Counted from the first letter of the stretch, positions 1-7,747 are shown. The stretch: DNA of 39,208 nt from Syntrophaceae bacterium UBA6252 (GCA_002441265.1 DJVQ01000067.1:11308-50515), one strand, 5' to 3'. The notes: generated by a model not told the origin, from the letters alone. Numbers and translations are program-made.

Positions 1-43
1 CCGTTCGAAAAAGTGTTGATTTGGCTTTTTTACGAGTTCATCA
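1..43 (+). repeat. Right end of a dispersed repeat, cut by the window edge
   Basis: These 43 bases align without gaps to 34961-35003 with 38 identities; the first 23 bases are identical. The outer end reads, in reverse complement, TGATGAACTCGTAAAAAAG, close to the terminal sequence of the complete copy at 34840-35003. The rest of this copy lies outside the window. It directly abuts the broken dehydrogenase that follows. Confidence 0.7.
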
Positions 44-245
44 TACTTCATGGAGTAGAAAATACCCGTCAGATCAGTGTCAATGACCTCTCGCCATATA
101 TCTGCTTCAACATCTTGAACCGGAACGCCAGCTGGACCAGTTACACCAGCGTTGTTCACCGCCAAATCGAGTTTCCCAAAACGCTCAATGGTTTGTTTCA
201 CTGCGGTTTCCATAGCTATTGGATTACGCACATCTGCCTCGGTCG
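44..245 (-). pseudogene. Short-chain dehydrogenase/reductase fragment
   Basis: Reading the minus strand from about 245 down to 44 gives an uninterrupted stretch that is clearly SDR family. It contains the segment ADVRNPIAMETAV, then FGKLDLAVNNAGVTGPAG with the NNAG motif of the adenine-binding region, then IWREVIDTDLTGIFYSM, the helix that normally leads to the active-site strand. There is no start codon, no TGxxxGxG cofactor loop and no YxxxK catalytic motif. The frame stays open for a while above 245 but no longer looks like an SDR, and on the other side it runs into the repeat at 1-43. It is also more AT-rich than its surroundings. It is best read as the middle of a decayed gene cut by the repeat. 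The upstream limit is approximate, and a downstream remainder could lie beyond the window. Confidence 0.7.
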
Positions 246-350
246 CCAGCGTCCGCGTCCCCTTCGGGTCAGATGTTTCATGTTTATCGTCCGGTTTCCT
301 TTCCGATTCCGTTCCCCGCCGGAGCGGCGGCAAAGACGGTGCTACCGGCT

Positions 351-692
351 TCAATCCCGTTCCTTTTGCTTCGTGAACATGTTTTCCATCCGATCGATCC
401 GTTCATCCAGCCAGTCGCGCAGCAACCGTGCCGTTTCCACTTTCATGACAACGGACGTCTGAACGATCCGGACGACGTCGCCTCCCGTCTCCCTGCCTGT
501 TTCGGCGCCCAGGGACCCGTCGGAAGCGATCTCATGAATGGTGGTTTTCGGTACGGGCTGTCTCTCCGAGTACAGATGAAGATAGAGCTCCCCCCTGGGG
601 GTGATTCCTCCCCAGGCCCCGTTGACGTACAGGTCCCGCAGATCTCCCGGGAAGACATACCGGAAGGAGACCTCTTTTTTCCCCTCGCTCAT
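351..692 (-). CDS. Conserved hypothetical protein at the end of the arsenic operon
   Basis: This 113-residue soluble protein is not a family I can name. The start at 692 is chosen because AGGAGG lies six bases upstream of that ATG; a longer frame to 752 has no such site. The N-terminal half is beta-rich with many aromatic residues (FRYVFPGDLRDLYVNGAWG, then GELYLHLYSE). The C-terminal part is an amphipathic helix (TARLLRDWLDERIDRMENM), which could support oligomerisation. It has no Cys, no signal peptide and no membrane segment. It is transcribed in the same direction as the universal stress protein gene and begins 52 bases after it, so it is probably the last gene of the arsR-led operon. No function is proposed. 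Confidence 0.75.
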   Translation of the reverse strand: MSEGKKEVSFRYVFPGDLRDLYVNGAWGGITPRGELYLHLYSERQPVPKTTIHEIASDGSLGAETGRETGGDVVRIVQTSVVMKVETARLLRDWLDERIDRMENMFTKQKERD

Positions 693-744
693 TTCTTTCC
701 TCCTGTCATGCCCGGCCCGTTTCGGGATGTCCGAAACGGCCCAT

Positions 745-1656
745 TTATGCATCCCCGTTCCAATCCCTTGGAATGATCATGAGCGGACGGACATGGTGAA
801 GAGCAACCGATTCGGTCACCGTTCCCGTGAATGCCTCCTTCAGGGCGCTTCGCCCATGGGAGCCCATGAGGATCAGGGATGCGTCCGTTTCCAAGGCAAG
901 CCTGTTGATTTCCCGGAAAGGCCAGCCTTCCCGGAGGATCGTTTCCCCCGTGAACCCCTGGAAATCGAGCTTTCTTTTCAAGCGGGCCAGCCTTTCCCTG
1001 TCGGTCCGGTTGTATGCCTCCCGCCTTTCCGGGGAGAAGTACTCGAACCTCCCGGCATCCTGGACGTGGGCGATGATGACCTTCCCGATCCCGGCGTCTT
1101 TCATGAAACAGAGCGCATCGAATGCACGGAGGGAATTTTCCGAAAAATCGGTGGGAAAAAGAACCCGTGAGAACATTCCCTGAGGGAGGCGGTCGAGCCG
1201 TTCTTCCCCGTTCTCGACCCTCGACCGGAATTTCTCGATGACGAGGGGTATTTTCGTGAGCCTCAGGACATTCTGGGTTACGCTCCCCAGGAGGGCCTTT
1301 TTCATGTATCCGTGGCCGTGGGAGCCCATGAGGATCAGGGACGCCTTCTCCTCCCGGGAGACCCGCAGGATTTCCTGATAGATGACGCCGATTTCCAGAC
1401 GGGTTGACGCCGGCGCGCCAAAGGCGTGCCGGACATGACGGGCCGCCCCGTCCAGGCTTGCCGCCGCCTCCGCTCTTGCCTTTTCGACGATCCCTTCGTC
1501 CACGGTGATCCAGCGGGCCGCCTTCATGGGGTTGATGACGTGGAGAAGGACAAGCTCCTTCATGCCAAGAAGCTGCAGGTCGGGGACGAACTCCAGGAGC
1601 TTGTCGGCATGCCGGGAAAAGTCGGTGGGCAGGAGCACCTTCCGGAATATTGTCAA
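745..1656 (-). CDS. Tandem-domain universal stress protein
   Basis: This 303-residue protein has two Usp domains, roughly residues 1-145 and 160-300. Each begins with the family's beta-strand/PTDFS start (VLLPTDFS, VLFPTDFS) and ends with a GSHG-x9-GS/T nucleotide-binding signature (GSHGHGYMKKALLGSVT and GSHGRSALKEAFTGTVTE). Usp proteins of this type bind ATP and act in the cytoplasm under stress; the exact role here is unknown. The start is a TTG at 1656 preceded by a run of G residues. It overlaps the stop of the arsenite permease gene by TTGA, indicating translational coupling. Placement directly after acr3 suggests it belongs to the metalloid response, perhaps by regulating the transporter or signalling energy state; that part is inference. 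Confidence 0.9.
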   Translation of the reverse strand: MTIFRKVLLPTDFSRHADKLLEFVPDLQLLGMKELVLLHVINPMKAARWITVDEGIVEKARAEAAASLDGAARHVRHAFGAPASTRLEIGVIYQEILRVSREEKASLILMGSHGHGYMKKALLGSVTQNVLRLTKIPLVIEKFRSRVENGEERLDRLPQGMFSRVLFPTDFSENSLRAFDALCFMKDAGIGKVIIAHVQDAGRFEYFSPERREAYNRTDRERLARLKRKLDFQGFTGETILREGWPFREINRLALETDASLILMGSHGRSALKEAFTGTVTESVALHHVRPLMIIPRDWNGDA

Positions 1657-2756
1657 TTTTTCCCCCGTTTCGCCGGTTCGGCGGAAAGAGCGCCTTGTTC
1701 CACAGGGAGGGCCGTTCGGACAAAAAGTCGATTCCTCGATTTACGGGCCGCCCAGACGAGGGCCAGCATGACGGGGACTTCGATGAGGGGACCCACCACC
1801 GTTGCCAGGGCCACGACCGGGTTGAACGCCGTGATGGCGATGGCAATGGCGATCTCGAAGTCCCGACCGGTCGAGTTGAATGCGCAGGCTACCGAGTCTT
1901 CGTAGTTCAGGCCGATTTTCCAGCAGAACAGATAGACCACGGCGAAGAGGGTCCAGAAGAAAAGGGTCATGGGAACGGCCATCCGAAGGATGATGCCGGG
2001 CTTTTCGAGAATCAGGTCCCCCTTCAGGGCGAACATGACGATGAGTGTGAAGAGAAGCCCGATGATGGAAAGGGAATCCAGATAGGTCTTGAAACGCCTG
2101 AACCCCTCTTCCCCCACCCTCCGCACGGCGACTTTCCGGGTGATGAAGCCGGCCGCCAGAGGAAGACCGAGGTACAGGAGAACGCTTTGCCCCACGAGAA
2201 AAACGTCGAAGGAAATGTCTCCCAGGAGGAGTTTCGCATAGACGGGAATGAGGAGCATCTGGGCGATGGAGTTGATGGCCACGAGGACGATGGCGAGGGC
2301 GTTGTTCCCCAGCGCCAGGAAAGTGAACACGATGACCATGGCGATGCACGGGGCGAGACCGTAGAGGACGAGTCCCGCGTAGAGGTCCTGGTCCGCGGAA
2401 AGAAAGGCCTTCGCGAGGAGAAGCATGAAAAAGGGGGCCACCAGGTAGTTGAAGAAGAGCACGATGAGAAGCTGCTTTGGAGACCGGGCCGCTTTTCCCA
2501 GGTCTTCCACCTTCACGTTCGTCATGGCAGGGTACATCATGAGAAAGAGACCGACGACGACGCCCAGGGCGAGGCTGTTGGACAGGGTGAATTCGTAGGT
2601 TCCCCGGAACATGGCCTTGATGGCGTCTATCGGGGGCGTCAGCGGAAAGTTGGAGATGCCGTAGAACCTTCCGATGGCAATCCCGGCGGCCATGCTGACG
2701 ATGACGAACAGGGGAAGCAGGCGAAAATCCTGAACCTTTTCGAGATATTTTCTCAC
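1653..2756 (-). CDS. ACR3-family arsenite efflux permease
   Basis: This 367-residue integral membrane protein has about ten hydrophobic segments and the hallmarks of the ACR3/BART superfamily. A Cys sits in the fourth-segment motif LAPCIAMV (C137), and a Glu in the late segment follows NSTGRDFE (E301). These match the membrane Cys and Glu known to be needed for arsenite export in characterised Acr3 proteins. It should expel arsenite through the inner membrane using the proton gradient. The motif after the Cys reads VFTFLALGNN rather than the usual W-N-rich version, so it may be a divergent subgroup with a different oxyanion or thio-species preference. The start is GTG at 2756 with AGGAGG upstream; GTGA overlaps the stop of the selenoprotein gene. 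It lies in the arsR operon. Confidence 0.88.
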   Translation of the reverse strand: MRKYLEKVQDFRLLPLFVIVSMAAGIAIGRFYGISNFPLTPPIDAIKAMFRGTYEFTLSNSLALGVVVGLFLMMYPAMTNVKVEDLGKAARSPKQLLIVLFFNYLVAPFFMLLLAKAFLSADQDLYAGLVLYGLAPCIAMVIVFTFLALGNNALAIVLVAINSIAQMLLIPVYAKLLLGDISFDVFLVGQSVLLYLGLPLAAGFITRKVAVRRVGEEGFRRFKTYLDSLSIIGLLFTLIVMFALKGDLILEKPGIILRMAVPMTLFFWTLFAVVYLFCWKIGLNYEDSVACAFNSTGRDFEIAIAIAITAFNPVVALATVVGPLIEVPVMLALVWAARKSRNRLFVRTALPVEQGALSAEPAKRGKN

Positions 2757-3082
2757 GATTCCTCCTCTTTGGGGTTTCCCGGGAAAAGGGGGAGAATCTC
2801 CCGGATTTTTACGCCGGGCCGGACGGGCCTGTATTTCTGCAATTCCTGGAGGATCCGCTCGCTGGATACCATGGCACCGCAGGCCCTCCGATTAGAATGA
2901 ACGACCCTCCCGTTCAGCAGGACTTCGTAAATTCCGTCGTGTCCCTCCACGAGTTCAGCCCTGATACCGAACGTCTTCTCGATTTGTTCCGCCAGACCGG
3001 CGGCAAGGGTACGAAACCCTCATTCGACACAGTAGACGATTTCCAGCCGGTCTTTTGTCTTTTTCACGGATGCCGCACACAT
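2753..3082 (-). CDS. SelW-like (Rdx family) selenoprotein, UGA decoded as Sec
   Basis: An ATG at 3082 opens a frame interrupted only by one TGA (3022-3020), then running to a TGA at 2753. Read with selenocysteine at residue 21 the product has 109 residues and follows the SelW/Rdx plan: LEIVYCVEUGFR with the CxxU redox motif (C18-U21) after the first strand, a helix, then GHDGIYEVLLNGRVVHSN, the family's F/YEV..G..V(H/F)S strand pair. The C-terminal tail is longer than usual and carries an extra Cys. Rdx proteins are small cytosolic thioredoxin-fold oxidoreductases acting on thiols. An in-frame TAA just upstream excludes a much longer N-terminus; the ribosome site is weak. The gene follows the ABC ATPase by 42 bases and overlaps acr3. 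Conventional gene callers will show only residues after the UGA (to about 2950). Confidence 0.85.
2989..3003 (-). promoter_or_regulatory. Bacterial SECIS-like hairpin of the SelW-like gene
   Basis: On the coding (minus) strand, 16 bases after the UGA codon, CCGCC-GGTCT-GGCGG forms a perfect five-pair stem with a GGUCU loop. The loop starts 22 bases after UGA. In E. coli fdhF the SelB-binding loop is GGUCU at nearly the same distance. The loop also encodes Gly-Leu, so part of the match could come from protein constraint. Confidence 0.6.
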
Positions 3083-3124
3083 GCTTTGTTTTTAAATGAT
3101 TTCCCTTCCGGAAAGGCCCTGCGA

Positions 3125-3790
3125 TCATGCCTCGATCCGCCCTTCCGCGAGCTTTAATGCCGTCCCGGCCCTGCCCGCCGCCCGGGGGCTGTGGGTGACC
3201 ATGACAATGGTTTTCCCTTGTTCCGCGTTCAGCTTTTCGAGAATGTTCAGGATTTCATCGGAAAGGGCAGGGTCGAGGTTTCCCGTGGGTTCGTCGGCAA
3301 GAATAACGTCTGGATCATTCGCAAGGGCTCTGGCGATGGCCACCCGCTGCTGCTGTCCCACGGAAAGCTCCCGGGGCAGAAAGTCCATCCGGTCCGACAG
3401 GCCGAGGTCTCCCAGCAGGGATGTGGCCCGGTCCGCCGGATTGCTCCCCTTTCTGCCGGGGGCGATCATGGGAAGCATGACGTTCTCCAGGGCGGACAGG
3501 TAAGGGACCAGGTTGAAGGTCTGTAGAACGAACCCGATGGACCGGTTCCGGAACTCGGCAAGCCGGTTGGCAGGCAGCCGGTATAAATCGAGGTCCCCAT
3601 AGTGCAATTTTCCCGAGCTGGGCTGGATCAATCCGCCGAGCGAGAGAAGCAGGGTTGTCTTCCCCGATCCCGAAGGGCCGGTGATCGCCGTGAAGCTTCC
3701 CGGTTCGACCTTCCATGTAACGTCCCTCAGTGCGAAAACGGGCTCTTTACGGTGGTTATATACTTTTGAAAGGTTGCGGATATCGTACAC
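3125..3790 (-). CDS. ABC transporter ATPase, MacB/LolD type
   Basis: This 221-residue cytoplasmic ATPase has all the ABC signatures: Walker A GPSGSGKT at residues 38-45, a Q-loop (VLQTFNLVPYLSALEN), the signature LSVGQQQRVAIARAL, Walker B with DEPTGNLD, and an H-loop in VTHSPRAA. The length and the LDPALSDEIL segment are typical of the LolD/MacB/FtsE group that partners FtsX-type permeases. The start is GTG at 3790, two bases after the permease stop, with AGGAG within the end of the permease gene. A longer in-frame extension upstream overlaps the permease gene and is not real. It powers the permease encoded just upstream; the substrate is unknown, but its place in an arsR operon suggests export or periplasmic handling of thiols or metalloid conjugates. 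Confidence 0.92.
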   Translation of the reverse strand: MYDIRNLSKVYNHRKEPVFALRDVTWKVEPGSFTAITGPSGSGKTTLLLSLGGLIQPSSGKLHYGDLDLYRLPANRLAEFRNRSIGFVLQTFNLVPYLSALENVMLPMIAPGRKGSNPADRATSLLGDLGLSDRMDFLPRELSVGQQQRVAIARALANDPDVILADEPTGNLDPALSDEILNILEKLNAEQGKTIVMVTHSPRAAGRAGTALKLAEGRIEA

Positions 3791-3792
3791 GG

Positions 3793-5019
3793 TCAGATCT
3801 CCTGCATGATTACCGCCGGATCGAGCCGGGCCGCGCGGTACACGGGGTAGCAGCTTCCCAGGAAAGCGATCAGGACGGCGATGAAAAGCGACCACAAGAG
3901 ATAGGAGAATACGGGCTCGATCGCGAGACCTGCGAGATAAGGCCCCAGGATGATTGCTGCAACGGTTCCGAGAAGGTACCCCAGCAGACCGCCGGCAACA
4001 CCGAGAAGGATGGATTTCTGGAGGAAAAGCCGATAGATTCCTTTCCTGTCCCACCCGATGGCGATGAGCGTTCCGATTTCTTTCCTTCGTTCCTCCACGT
4101 TTGCCCAGACGTAATTGCCGATCGATATGGACCCGACAAGAACGATAAGAAATAGAAGAACCACGGTCACCCTGGACATGAGCCGGTTGGTCTCGATCTG
4201 CGTGTTCACGATGTGTCCGATGGTCATGATCCTTGTATCGGGGAGGATGTTCCTCAGCTTGCCGAGGAGACCCTCGGAAATTTCGTTGCAGCAACCCATG
4301 ATCTCTATATTGCTCACCTGGTTGCCGACCCCGAGCAGCTTCTGCACCGAGCGCAGATGGGCGAAAACCCGGTTGTCGTCCACCGTTCCCGTTTCCGGCA
4401 GGACATGGGTCACAGTGAAGGACATGCCTTGAATGTCCAGGGTCGAACCTTGTCGGATGGCCATTTTCTGCGCTACCAGGCTTCCCGCCCAGGCTTCACT
4501 TTCACCGAGGGCTTCGACGGCCTTCCGTTCCGCTTTGCGGTCTTCCTCCGTCAGCGTGGATTCTTTGCCTTTCGAGGGTGCGCAGGTCAATGCCGGTCCG
4601 GCACCCATCAGTTCCGAGGTCTGCCAGACCGGTTTTGCCGCCAGTTCATTTCTGGGAAGGATGCCCGTCAGGACAACGGCGTTCTCCCCGACCTTCACTT
4701 TCCGGGTGAGCTTCGGGGAAAGATTGTCGATGCCGGGGAGCATGGACGCTGTGATGCGGTCCACGTATTCCCCGGGAAAGGTCGGCGCGTCGATGTCGGC
4801 GGAATAATAGTCATCCACGGAAGCCCCCTGGGGGAGAATCTGGATGTTGGCGCCCAGAAGGTCCAGTTTCCCGGCGATGACCTGCCTGGAGGCCTCCGTA
4901 ATGGATTGAATGGCCACGATGACGGCAATCCCGAGGGTGATGGCGAGAAGGCCTGAGAAGAGACGCCCTTTCCGCTGCTTCAGCTCCCGGAAGACTACGG
5001 TGTTCTTGTTGAAGGACAT
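3793..5019 (-). CDS. ABC transporter permease, FtsX/MacB family
   Basis: This 408-residue protein has one N-terminal membrane segment (SGLLAITLGIAVIVAIQ, about residues 20-40), a large periplasmic domain to about residue 275, and three C-terminal membrane segments in the FtsX fold. A conserved cytoplasmic loop (EERRKEIGTLIAIGW) precedes the last segments. This is the MacB-like topology used for mechanotransmission rather than classical channel transport. The periplasmic domain contains a Cys pair in NIEIMGCCNEISE. The start at 5019 is preceded by AGGAAGGG; an 11-residue upstream extension is unlikely. It is followed almost directly by its ATPase and preceded by an exported Cys-tailed protein, so the three may form one periplasmic export or delivery unit. 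Substrate unknown. Confidence 0.9.
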   Translation of the reverse strand: MSFNKNTVVFRELKQRKGRLFSGLLAITLGIAVIVAIQSITEASRQVIAGKLDLLGANIQILPQGASVDDYYSADIDAPTFPGEYVDRITASMLPGIDNLSPKLTRKVKVGENAVVLTGILPRNELAAKPVWQTSELMGAGPALTCAPSKGKESTLTEEDRKAERKAVEALGESEAWAGSLVAQKMAIRQGSTLDIQGMSFTVTHVLPETGTVDDNRVFAHLRSVQKLLGVGNQVSNIEIMGCCNEISEGLLGKLRNILPDTRIMTIGHIVNTQIETNRLMSRVTVVLLFLIVLVGSISIGNYVWANVEERRKEIGTLIAIGWDRKGIYRLFLQKSILLGVAGGLLGYLLGTVAAIILGPYLAGLAIEPVFSYLLWSLFIAVLIAFLGSCYPVYRAARLDPAVIMQEI

Positions 5020-5033
5020 ATTGCCCTTCCTTT

Positions 5034-5783
5034 CTACCGGGGTACGGCGCAACCCTTGCCGCCTCCGCCTCCGGGACAGCAGCCGCCGCCTGCCGCCGTC
5101 GCAGCCGAACTTACAAGAGCTGTCGTTTCAACCATGCCTGCATAAGACCCCGTTATCTGTCCCCGGGTATTGATCACCACCGTCACCGGGTCTGTCGATT
5201 TCGGATTCACCTGGAGCTGCTTGAGAAAAGAGAGTTCCTTTTCGTCGTTCAGATCGATTTTCACATATGCCGCCTTCCCGTTCAATTGATTGCAGGCCTC
5301 CAGACAACGTTTTGAAATGTCGTCCTTCATGGCCATTTCCTCCCTCATGGCGGTGATGAAAACGCTCTTCTCGGAATAAAGGGCTCTCAGAACTTCCGTT
5401 TTCTTGGGACTGGGGACCAACTGGACAAGGTCTTCCATCGTTTTGTCAGCTGCGGGTGAAACCCCTGCCAGTATGCCGCTTGCATCGAAGACCATGACAA
5501 AGGGAACCGGGGCGAAGGAGAGCCTGTATTTGTAAAGAAATTGTGCGGTTTCCGGAGAGGTTCTATCGATTTCGATCATGACGGCGTTTCCGGTTTTCGC
5601 GGCGGCTCCCGACGCCAGGGATCGTGCGTCGTCAAGTCCTGCGTTTCCCGGTTCGAAAACGACGGCAAAAACGACCTTTCCGTTCTTTGTGGCTTTCTCG
5701 AGATCTGCCAGGCCGGCGCTCACAAGAGCGGGTAAAAGTATCAATATCAGACTTAAAGCAAAAACACGGGCATGACGATACAT
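5034..5783 (-). CDS. Exported thioredoxin-fold protein with Cys-rich C-terminal tail
   Basis: This 249-residue protein begins with a clear signal peptide (ARVFALSLILILLPALVSAG), so it acts outside the cytoplasm. Two thioredoxin-like segments follow: VVFAVVFEPGNAG to about residue 120, and KSVFITAMREEMAMKDD to about 220. Neither has a CxxC pair at the usual place; the second has only scattered Cys residues (KRCLEACNQ). The protein ends in a Gly-rich tail with CC and a further Cys three residues from the end of the Gly run (GGGCCPGGGGGKGCAVPR), which looks suited to binding a soft metal or metalloid. The start at 5783 has GGAGG five bases upstream. It lies between arsR and the ABC permease, so it may be a periplasmic metalloid-binding partner of that transporter; this is inference. 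Confidence 0.8.
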   Translation of the reverse strand: MYRHARVFALSLILILLPALVSAGLADLEKATKNGKVVFAVVFEPGNAGLDDARSLASGAAAKTGNAVMIEIDRTSPETAQFLYKYRLSFAPVPFVMVFDASGILAGVSPAADKTMEDLVQLVPSPKKTEVLRALYSEKSVFITAMREEMAMKDDISKRCLEACNQLNGKAAYVKIDLNDEKELSFLKQLQVNPKSTDPVTVVINTRGQITGSYAGMVETTALVSSAATAAGGGCCPGGGGGKGCAVPR

Positions 5784-5822
5784 ATACACCTCCATATTCA
5801 ACCTGATAGACTCACGATCCGT

Positions 5823-6233
5823 TCATGACGGAATGATTGCAATGCCTTTCCAGGACTTCTTCCTCGAAAGGCATTTTTTGCTCTGGCATAATTCCAGGGG
5901 GGTGACCTCAAAAATTTTCTTCAGCTTTCTTCGGTCGTTCTTTACGGTTGAGTCTTTCTCGAGGATGGTGAAAACCAGGGTAATAAGCGCCTGGAGATTG
6001 GGGTTCCTTCTGTCTTTGGAAAGACGGTAATACGTCCATTTCCCCTGTTTCTCGCTTGATATGAACCCTGCATCCTTGAGGATGTCCATGTGCTTTGATA
6101 CGGTGGAAGGGGCCAAACCAAGGAGTTCGATGATCTGACAGGCGCACAGATCACCATGCCGGGCTGCGGCCAGGGCCCGAACCCTGTTCGCATCGCTCAG
6201 AGCTTTCAAGATCTTCATAAGCTTGTTCAGCAT
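5823..6233 (-). CDS. arsR: ArsR-family repressor with CxC metalloid site
   Basis: This 136-residue winged-helix repressor has the ArsR/SmtB signature HGDLCACQIIELLGLAPSTVSKHMDIL. C30 and C32 form the CxC pair known in ArsR proteins to bind As(III)/Sb(III) at the recognition-helix approach. Then come the DNA-reading helix and the wing KQGKWTYYRLS. The C-terminal region carries two more Cys residues (ELCQSKKCLS), which could complete a three-thiol site. The start at 6233 fits the promoter (about 37-base leader) and GGAG upstream; an ATG at 6257 is the alternative. It is the first gene of the minus-strand operon that runs to acr3 and probably represses it until metalloid binds. Confidence 0.9.
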   Translation of the reverse strand: MLNKLMKILKALSDANRVRALAAARHGDLCACQIIELLGLAPSTVSKHMDILKDAGFISSEKQGKWTYYRLSKDRRNPNLQALITLVFTILEKDSTVKNDRRKLKKIFEVTPLELCQSKKCLSRKKSWKGIAIIPS

Positions 6234-6276
6234 GGATAACGACTCTCCTTTGTTCATTTCGCCGATGAGCGAAACG

Positions 6277-6305
6277 TAAATACACCGGCCGGCTGAGTAT
6301 GTCAA
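6277..6305 (-). promoter_or_regulatory. Sigma-70-type promoter of the arsR operon
   Basis: On the minus strand TTGACA (6305-6300), a 17-base spacer and TATTTA (6282-6277) form a near-consensus promoter ending about 45 bases before the chosen arsR start. The spacer contains the palindrome CCGGCCGG, and just downstream TTTCGC and GCGAAA form an inverted repeat at 6257-6274; either could be the ArsR operator. Confidence 0.75.
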
Positions 6306-6560
6306 GGCGGTTTCTGAGAAGACACGTTGTCGATTTCTTGTTTTCTTTGATCGATCATTCCGGGTCGAACTGCCGGGTGTCGGCAGGATACGGCTACGCT
6401 CTGTAATCCAGGCCGTCTTCCTGCTTGACCGGCGGCAACTGTGCGACGAGAGCTGAAAAACGTCTGCATGAGACTCCGGAAAGGCAATAAGATGCTTTCC
6501 GCCGATTCGCCGGGACATTTCCGGTTTCGAAAAGCAGCGTAAGTCGAATGTTGCCGTCAA

Positions 6561-6773
6561 TCACTCCTGTCGTTTTTGTCCTTGTTCCTGAACATCTTCA
6601 TTCTTTTTTTCGTCGGGTGCCGGTGCGGAACAACAACAGCAGCCCGGTGCAATGTCTTTGGAATCGGATGATTCCCCCCCATTGGAATCGATTTCTTCGA
6701 TATCCAGCGAGCAACAGGAGGACCTCCGACCAAAGAGTTTTTTGAAAAAACCGGTTTTCTTTTCGTCTTTCAT
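6561..6773 (-). CDS. Small Cys-cluster protein
   Basis: This 70-residue cytoplasmic protein has a basic start (KKTGFFKKLFGRR), then SSCCSLD, an acidic Ser-rich middle, and a four-Cys run (APGCCCCSAPAP), ending in a charged tail. It has no signal peptide or membrane segment. AAGGG lies upstream of the ATG at 6773. It follows the DUF318-type permease by 18 bases in the same direction, and that permease carries its own triple-Cys loop. A role as a soft-metal or metalloid carrier that hands its load to the permease is plausible but unproven. The frame happens to continue in phase from the permease stop (TGA at 6794-6792); there is no Cys near that codon to suggest selenocysteine. Confidence 0.8.
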   Translation of the reverse strand: MKDEKKTGFFKKLFGRRSSCCSLDIEEIDSNGGESSDSKDIAPGCCCCSAPAPDEKKNEDVQEQGQKRQE

Positions 6774-6791
6774 GGATTTTCCCTTCTGTCG

Positions 6792-7694
6792 TCAAAGTAT
6801 TGTGTTGAATACATATCCGCCTATGACGGCTGTGGCCCATATGACCGCGACGATTGCGCTGACCAGACGTTTTTTGAAGATACTCGCAAGCATGGCCATT
6901 TCGGGTATTGCCATACCCGCGCCGCCGATGATCAAAGCGATCACAGCTCCCATGCTCATGCCTTTTTGAGACAGCGCCAACCCGATCGGGATAGCTGTTT
7001 CCGCCCGGATATAAAGTGGAACACCAATAATTGCCGCAATGGGAATAGCGAAAGGATTGTCATGCCCGGCCACCTCTGTTACAAAATCTTGAGGAATGTA
7101 GCCGTAAATTACGGCACCGATGCCGACACCGATGAGAAGGTAAACAAGGACGGTTCTGAAATCACCCCAGGCGGAAATAAATGACGCTTTCAATTTTCCC
7201 GAAAAATTCGTTGGAATATTTTCAGATTCGTTATCCGTGCAACAGCAATTCGATTTGATTCTCACTTTTTTCACATATTGTGCCCCCCCTGTCTTTTCAA
7301 GAAAAACACCGAAGAGGATCGATCCGAAAAAAGTGACGGAGAAATAAATCAGGCAGGCCTTCATTCCCATGAGAGCCCAGATCATGCTGATAACAATCGG
7401 ATTCAGCAGAGGCGAAGCGATGACAAATGACATCACCGGCCCGAAAGGCGCCCCGGCGTTCAGTACACCCAGTGTCATCGGTATGGTTGAGCAGGCACAG
7501 AAAGGGGTCAGAGAACCGACAACAGCGCCCAGAAAGTAACCCAGAACCCCTCGACGGGAGAGCCACTGCCTGAGTTGGTCTTGCGGTATATACATCAATA
7601 TGAGCGCAACAGCCGTGCTGATTCCCAGAAAGAGTACCGTCAGCTCTGCGGTAATAATCAAAAAATATTGAATGGTGCTGACAAGGTTGTTCAT
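6792..7694 (-). CDS. DUF318/ArsP-type permease
   Basis: This 300-residue membrane protein has about eight hydrophobic segments in two halves, each starting with a P-rich re-entrant motif. The first half contains TPFCACSTIPMTLG, the signature of the DUF318 permease family that includes the organoarsenical exporter ArsP. The halves are joined by a cytoplasmic loop with KSNCCCTDNESE, a triple Cys not needed for folding and likely to bind metal or metalloid. Family knowledge suggests efflux of trivalent arsenicals or other soft ions, but the family is broad and the substrate is not fixed by sequence. The gene sits between the MarR regulator (53 bases upstream) and the Cys-cluster protein, and one of two operator palindromes lies directly ahead of it. 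Confidence 0.85.
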   Translation of the reverse strand: MNNLVSTIQYFLIITAELTVLFLGISTAVALILMYIPQDQLRQWLSRRGVLGYFLGAVVGSLTPFCACSTIPMTLGVLNAGAPFGPVMSFVIASPLLNPIVISMIWALMGMKACLIYFSVTFFGSILFGVFLEKTGGAQYVKKVRIKSNCCCTDNESENIPTNFSGKLKASFISAWGDFRTVLVYLLIGVGIGAVIYGYIPQDFVTEVAGHDNPFAIPIAAIIGVPLYIRAETAIPIGLALSQKGMSMGAVIALIIGGAGMAIPEMAMLASIFKKRLVSAIVAVIWATAVIGGYVFNTIL

Positions 7695-7711
7695 CCGGAA
7701 ATTTCCCTCAC

Positions 7712-7734
7712 TATGGTTGACTCTGTCAACTATA
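7712..7734. promoter_or_regulatory. Operator palindrome before the permease gene
   Basis: GGTTGA-N5-TCAACT sits in an inverted repeat with ten-base arms (one mismatch) around 7712-7734, between the marR-type gene and the permease. The same core, GGTTGA-N5-TCAACC, occurs at 8264-8280 upstream of the regulator, with the same spacing. Two matching copies around one regulator gene are strong evidence for its own binding site. Confidence 0.7.
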
Positions 7735-7747
7735 AAGATAAAAAAAT

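Noticed and set aside
1741..2349. Long open frames antisense to or overlapping the acr3, kinase and acyl-CoA dehydrogenase genes
   Set aside because: They are His/Arg/Pro-rich shadows of GC-rich genes, without ribosome sites or family features.
5823..6560. Longer ArsR frame extending to 6560
   Set aside because: The extension covers the promoter at 6277-6305 and has no ArsR features; the start at 6233 fits better.
6773..6794. TGA at the end of the DUF318-type permease, in phase with the Cys-cluster protein, as a third selenocysteine codon
   Set aside because: No Cys or redox motif flanks the codon and the downstream gene has its own ribosome site and ATG, so a normal stop is more likely.
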